A DNA stretch of 34,910 nt from the NCBI RefSeq assembly GCF_042657185.1, contig NZ_JBHSNN010000032.1. One strand, 5' to 3'. Position numbers and translations under genes: made by a program. This document shows positions 32,500-34,910 of the stretch, one piece after another (the first letter of the stretch is position 1; each line of letters opens with the position of its first letter). This DNA is from Ureibacillus thermophilus. GTDB taxonomy: Bacteria > Bacillota > Bacilli > Bacillales_A > Planococcaceae. The notes below the pieces were generated by a model, which ran no database searches, was not told where the DNA came from, and saw only the letters and a program-made list of their open reading frames with translations.

Positions 32500-34854
32500 A
32501 TGTTTAACATTGGTGAAATCGTACATGGGCCACATTTCCCGGAAAGTGTTGAAATTAAGCGTTGTGAATTATTTGGTGAGTTCTACATTATCGAAGCCAT
32601 TGGGCGAGAAACAAATCAATTTTATGAGCTTATGCTGGAGAAAGAGAAATTAACAGAATTAAAAAGTTTAAAGGAAAATAAAAACGAAAGTAATATTCAA
32701 GCGATTGACATTCAGCGATATTTACAATATTTAATGTTACACAATGAGGTTAAGTACTCGCGAACAAGAGCATTAGGGAACAAAAAATTATTACCATTAC
32801 CGCACCAAATTGAAGCAGTTTACGGCAGAATGCTTCAAGTTCCACAAATTCGCTTTTTACTTGCTGATGACCCGGGTGCTGGTAAAACGATTATGTCTGG
32901 GATGCTAATCAAAGAATTAAAAGCTAGATATAGTGTGGAACGTATTCTAATTTTAGTTCCTCCTTTAGTAGTGAGACAATGGCAAGAAGAATTGTTAGAG
33001 AAGTTTAACGAACACTTCCATATTATTAATCGAAATGTGTTAAAGGAATACGGTGGAAAAAATCCGTTTGTTGCCAACGATTTATGCTTAGCTTCTATGT
33101 ATTGGGCTGCGCGGGAAGATATTAAATTATTAATTCAAGAAGCAGAGTTTGATTTAATTATTGTTGACGAAGCGCATAAAATGGCAGCGTATACACATGG
33201 AACGATAAAAAAACGCACTTCAAGGACAAAACTGTATCAACTAGGCGAGTCGATATTACGGAAGGCGTCGCATTGTTTGTTGCTGACTGCTACTCCGCAT
33301 AAAGGTGATATGGAGAATTTCCGACATTTAATGAAATTAATCGATGAAGATATTTTCTCCAATATAAGTGGGAATGAAAGTTTACGTGAAAAAACGAACC
33401 CATTCATGATCCGCCGTTTGAAAGAAAGTATGAAAAACTTTGACGGAACACCGCTATTTCCAAAACGAACGACGAAAACAATTAAATATACTTTGACAGA
33501 CGAAGAGCTAGCTTTATATGATGCAGTAACGCAATATGTAAGAGAGCATTTTAACCGAGCGATAAGTAATGGAAGTAATAGTACTGCATTTGCGATGATG
33601 CTTTTGCAACGTCGTCTAAGTTCGTCTTTGGAAGCGATTCATTTATCCCTTAAAAGAAGATATAAACGTTTAGTCCAGTTATACAAACAAACAGAGCAAG
33701 AAAGGCAAAAGTATATTAAAAAATTAGGACATATTGAGTTGGAGAATTATTTAGAAGAGGCGAGCGAGCAACAAGAATTGATTGAGAAACAGTTGGAACA
33801 AGCTGTAGATTCTATTGATACAACCGAATTAAAAAAGGAAATTATGGTTTTAAAGAAGTTAATCGAACAAGCAGAAAATCTTAAGTTATATGCGGTAGAG
33901 AAAAAGTATCAAGAATTAGAGAAAACGCTGTTTGGGACAAATGGACTGCTTCAGCAAAATGAGAAGATTCTCATTTTTACGGAGTCGACAGATACATTGA
34001 ATTATTTAGAAAGAAAGCTTCTTGAGCATGTACCAAAAATCGCGAAAATTGTTGGTAGTTTTTCAATGGATGAGCGCAGAAGACAAGTTGAGCTTTTCCG
34101 AAACGAGTGTCAAATTATGCTTGCCACTGATGCAGGTGGAGAATCGATCAATCTCCAGTTTTGTAATCAAATGATTAACTATGATATCCCTTGGAATCCA
34201 AATAAATTAGAACAGCGAATGGGGCGCATTCATCGTATCGGGCAGAAGAACGAAGTGTTTGTATTTAACTTAGTAGCGCAAAACACTCGTGAAGGTAGTG
34301 TCATGATTCGTTTGCTTGAAAAAATGGAGCAGATGAAAGAAGATTTAGGGTCTGATTTAGTTTATGATTTTATTGGCGAAGTTTTAGAAGATAAGTTTGA
34401 TAGTTTAGCCGACTTAATGCAGGAAGCGATTTTAAATCGTGAACGTTTAGATGATGTCATTGCAAACATGGAAAAAACATTGTCGGAAGAGCACCAAAAG
34501 TTATTGAAGCTCATGCAAGAAGAAAGAATGGTTGAGGATCCGCTCGATTTATCGATTTTAAAACGTGAACAAAATAATTTAACAGTAAAACGCATTCCAA
34601 TTCGGGCATATACAGATTTAGCAACGTACATTTTAGAAAAGAAAAAAGTCCGAGTCTATGATACAAACGATGGCAAAGTCAAACGGATTGAACGTTTACC
34701 AAAATTTATTCGAGACAGCCTGCCTGAATTAGCTCGTTATCAAGTAGAAAGTTACCGTTTTACGGGTATGCGTGAATATGAATCTGAAGAAGTGGCGTTA
34801 TTGAATAGTGATCATCCAATTTTTAAATTAAGTATGGACTTAATTGTAAATTAG
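32500..34854 (+). CDS. brxHII: SNF2-type helicase BrxHII of BREX-3
   Basis: The 784-residue protein is a superfamily 2 (SWI2/SNF2-like) ATPase. It has Walker A DPGAGKT at 124-130, DEAH at 223-226, the motif III LLLTATPHKGD, and, in the second RecA domain, ATDAGGESINLQFC and QRMGRIHRIGQ at 572-582. A coiled-coil segment of about 90 residues (around 385-480) separates the two RecA domains. This fits BrxHII, the helicase of type 3 BREX. GTGGAGG precedes the start. It is the last gene of the visible island; in the type 3 order I remember, this helicase sits between pglX and pglZ, so the order is changed here. Confidence 0.87.
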   Translation: MFNIGEIVHGPHFPESVEIKRCELFGEFYIIEAIGRETNQFYELMLEKEKLTELKSLKENKNESNIQAIDIQRYLQYLMLHNEVKYSRTRALGNKKLLPLPHQIEAVYGRMLQVPQIRFLLADDPGAGKTIMSGMLIKELKARYSVERILILVPPLVVRQWQEELLEKFNEHFHIINRNVLKEYGGKNPFVANDLCLASMYWAAREDIKLLIQEAEFDLIIVDEAHKMAAYTHGTIKKRTSRTKLYQLGESILRKASHCLLLTATPHKGDMENFRHLMKLIDEDIFSNISGNESLREKTNPFMIRRLKESMKNFDGTPLFPKRTTKTIKYTLTDEELALYDAVTQYVREHFNRAISNGSNSTAFAMMLLQRRLSSSLEAIHLSLKRRYKRLVQLYKQTEQERQKYIKKLGHIELENYLEEASEQQELIEKQLEQAVDSIDTTELKKEIMVLKKLIEQAENLKLYAVEKKYQELEKTLFGTNGLLQQNEKILIFTESTDTLNYLERKLLEHVPKIAKIVGSFSMDERRRQVELFRNECQIMLATDAGGESINLQFCNQMINYDIPWNPNKLEQRMGRIHRIGQKNEVFVFNLVAQNTREGSVMIRLLEKMEQMKEDLGSDLVYDFIGEVLEDKFDSLADLMQEAILNRERLDDVIANMEKTLSEEHQKLLKLMQEERMVEDPLDLSILKREQNNLTVKRIPIRAYTDLATYILEKKKVRVYDTNDGKVKRIERLPKFIRDSLPELARYQVESYRFTGMREYESEEVALLNSDHPIFKLSMDLIVN

Positions 34855-34910
34855 CACTTTATTTCGGAACAAAAGAGCCATTTTTTTGCACATTCCTTCA
34901 GAAAGCCCTC
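34855..34910. other. Downstream end of window
   Basis: No gene or terminator can be recognised in the last 56 bases. The far boundary of the BREX island is outside the window. Confidence 0.5.

Noticed and set aside
1..34910. CRISPR array
   Set aside because: No series of regularly spaced repeats was seen anywhere in the window.

Overview
The window looks like chromosomal DNA from a low-GC, endospore-forming member of the Bacillales. It is AT-rich, with strong AGGAGG-type ribosome binding sites, a TPP riboswitch on a thiM-thiD-thiE operon, CotD-like and YjcZ-like sporulation proteins, a TelA/YaaN protein and a protein close to Bacillus subtilis Rtp. Codon style and gene content would fit Bacillaceae or Planococcaceae; I cannot name a species.

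Layout. Positions 1-2367 hold a thiamine salvage operon (TPP riboswitch, terminator, thiM, thiD, thiE). Positions 2382-3684 hold a promoter, a leader terminator and a CPA2-type cation/proton antiporter. A 269-bp palindromic repeat element (3697-3965) separates it from a convergent membrane chemoreceptor gene (3975-5969). A leader with a T-box-like motif and a terminator precedes proS (6503-7942). A soluble YfmS-like chemoreceptor follows, then an rtp-like gene with a tandem 16-bp repeat resembling a Ter site upstream, then serC on the minus strand. Positions 10857-15316 carry housekeeping and sporulation genes: two AhpD/CMD-fold proteins, a 47-residue membrane peptide, an NRDE protein, a YjcZ-like peptide, a TelA-family protein and cotD on the minus strand. 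The second copy of the 269-bp element lies here in inverted orientation (12685-12953). An HSL-family esterase (15598-16551) closes the ordinary chromosomal part.

From about 16560 the sequence becomes accessory in character. It has hairpins and a terminus like an insertion sequence, decayed coding debris, a truncated DUF4871-like fragment, a TPR plus winged-helix regulator, an unknown 261-residue protein, a small acidic protein and a pseudogene with an in-frame stop. Then comes a defence island: a DUF262/HNH protein of the GmrSD type, followed by a type 3 BREX system (brxF, brxC, pglX, then pglZ, a brxA-like gene and a brxHII-type helicase). The BREX genes are all on the plus strand and form two transcription blocks. 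The first has a TTGACT-17-TAATAT promoter and covers brxF-brxC-pglX. The second follows a strong hairpin and an extended -10 promoter and covers pglZ-brxA-brxHII.

In BREX, PglX methylates host DNA at a specific motif while BrxC, PglZ and partners block replication of unmethylated phage. The adjacent GmrSD-type protein would complement this by attacking modified phage DNA. The most unusual details are a BrxF with no recognisable Walker A motif, a pglX whose catalytic centre has different arginine codon use from both flanks (likely recombination), the helicase gene at the end of the operon, and the rtp gene with its Ter-like repeat.
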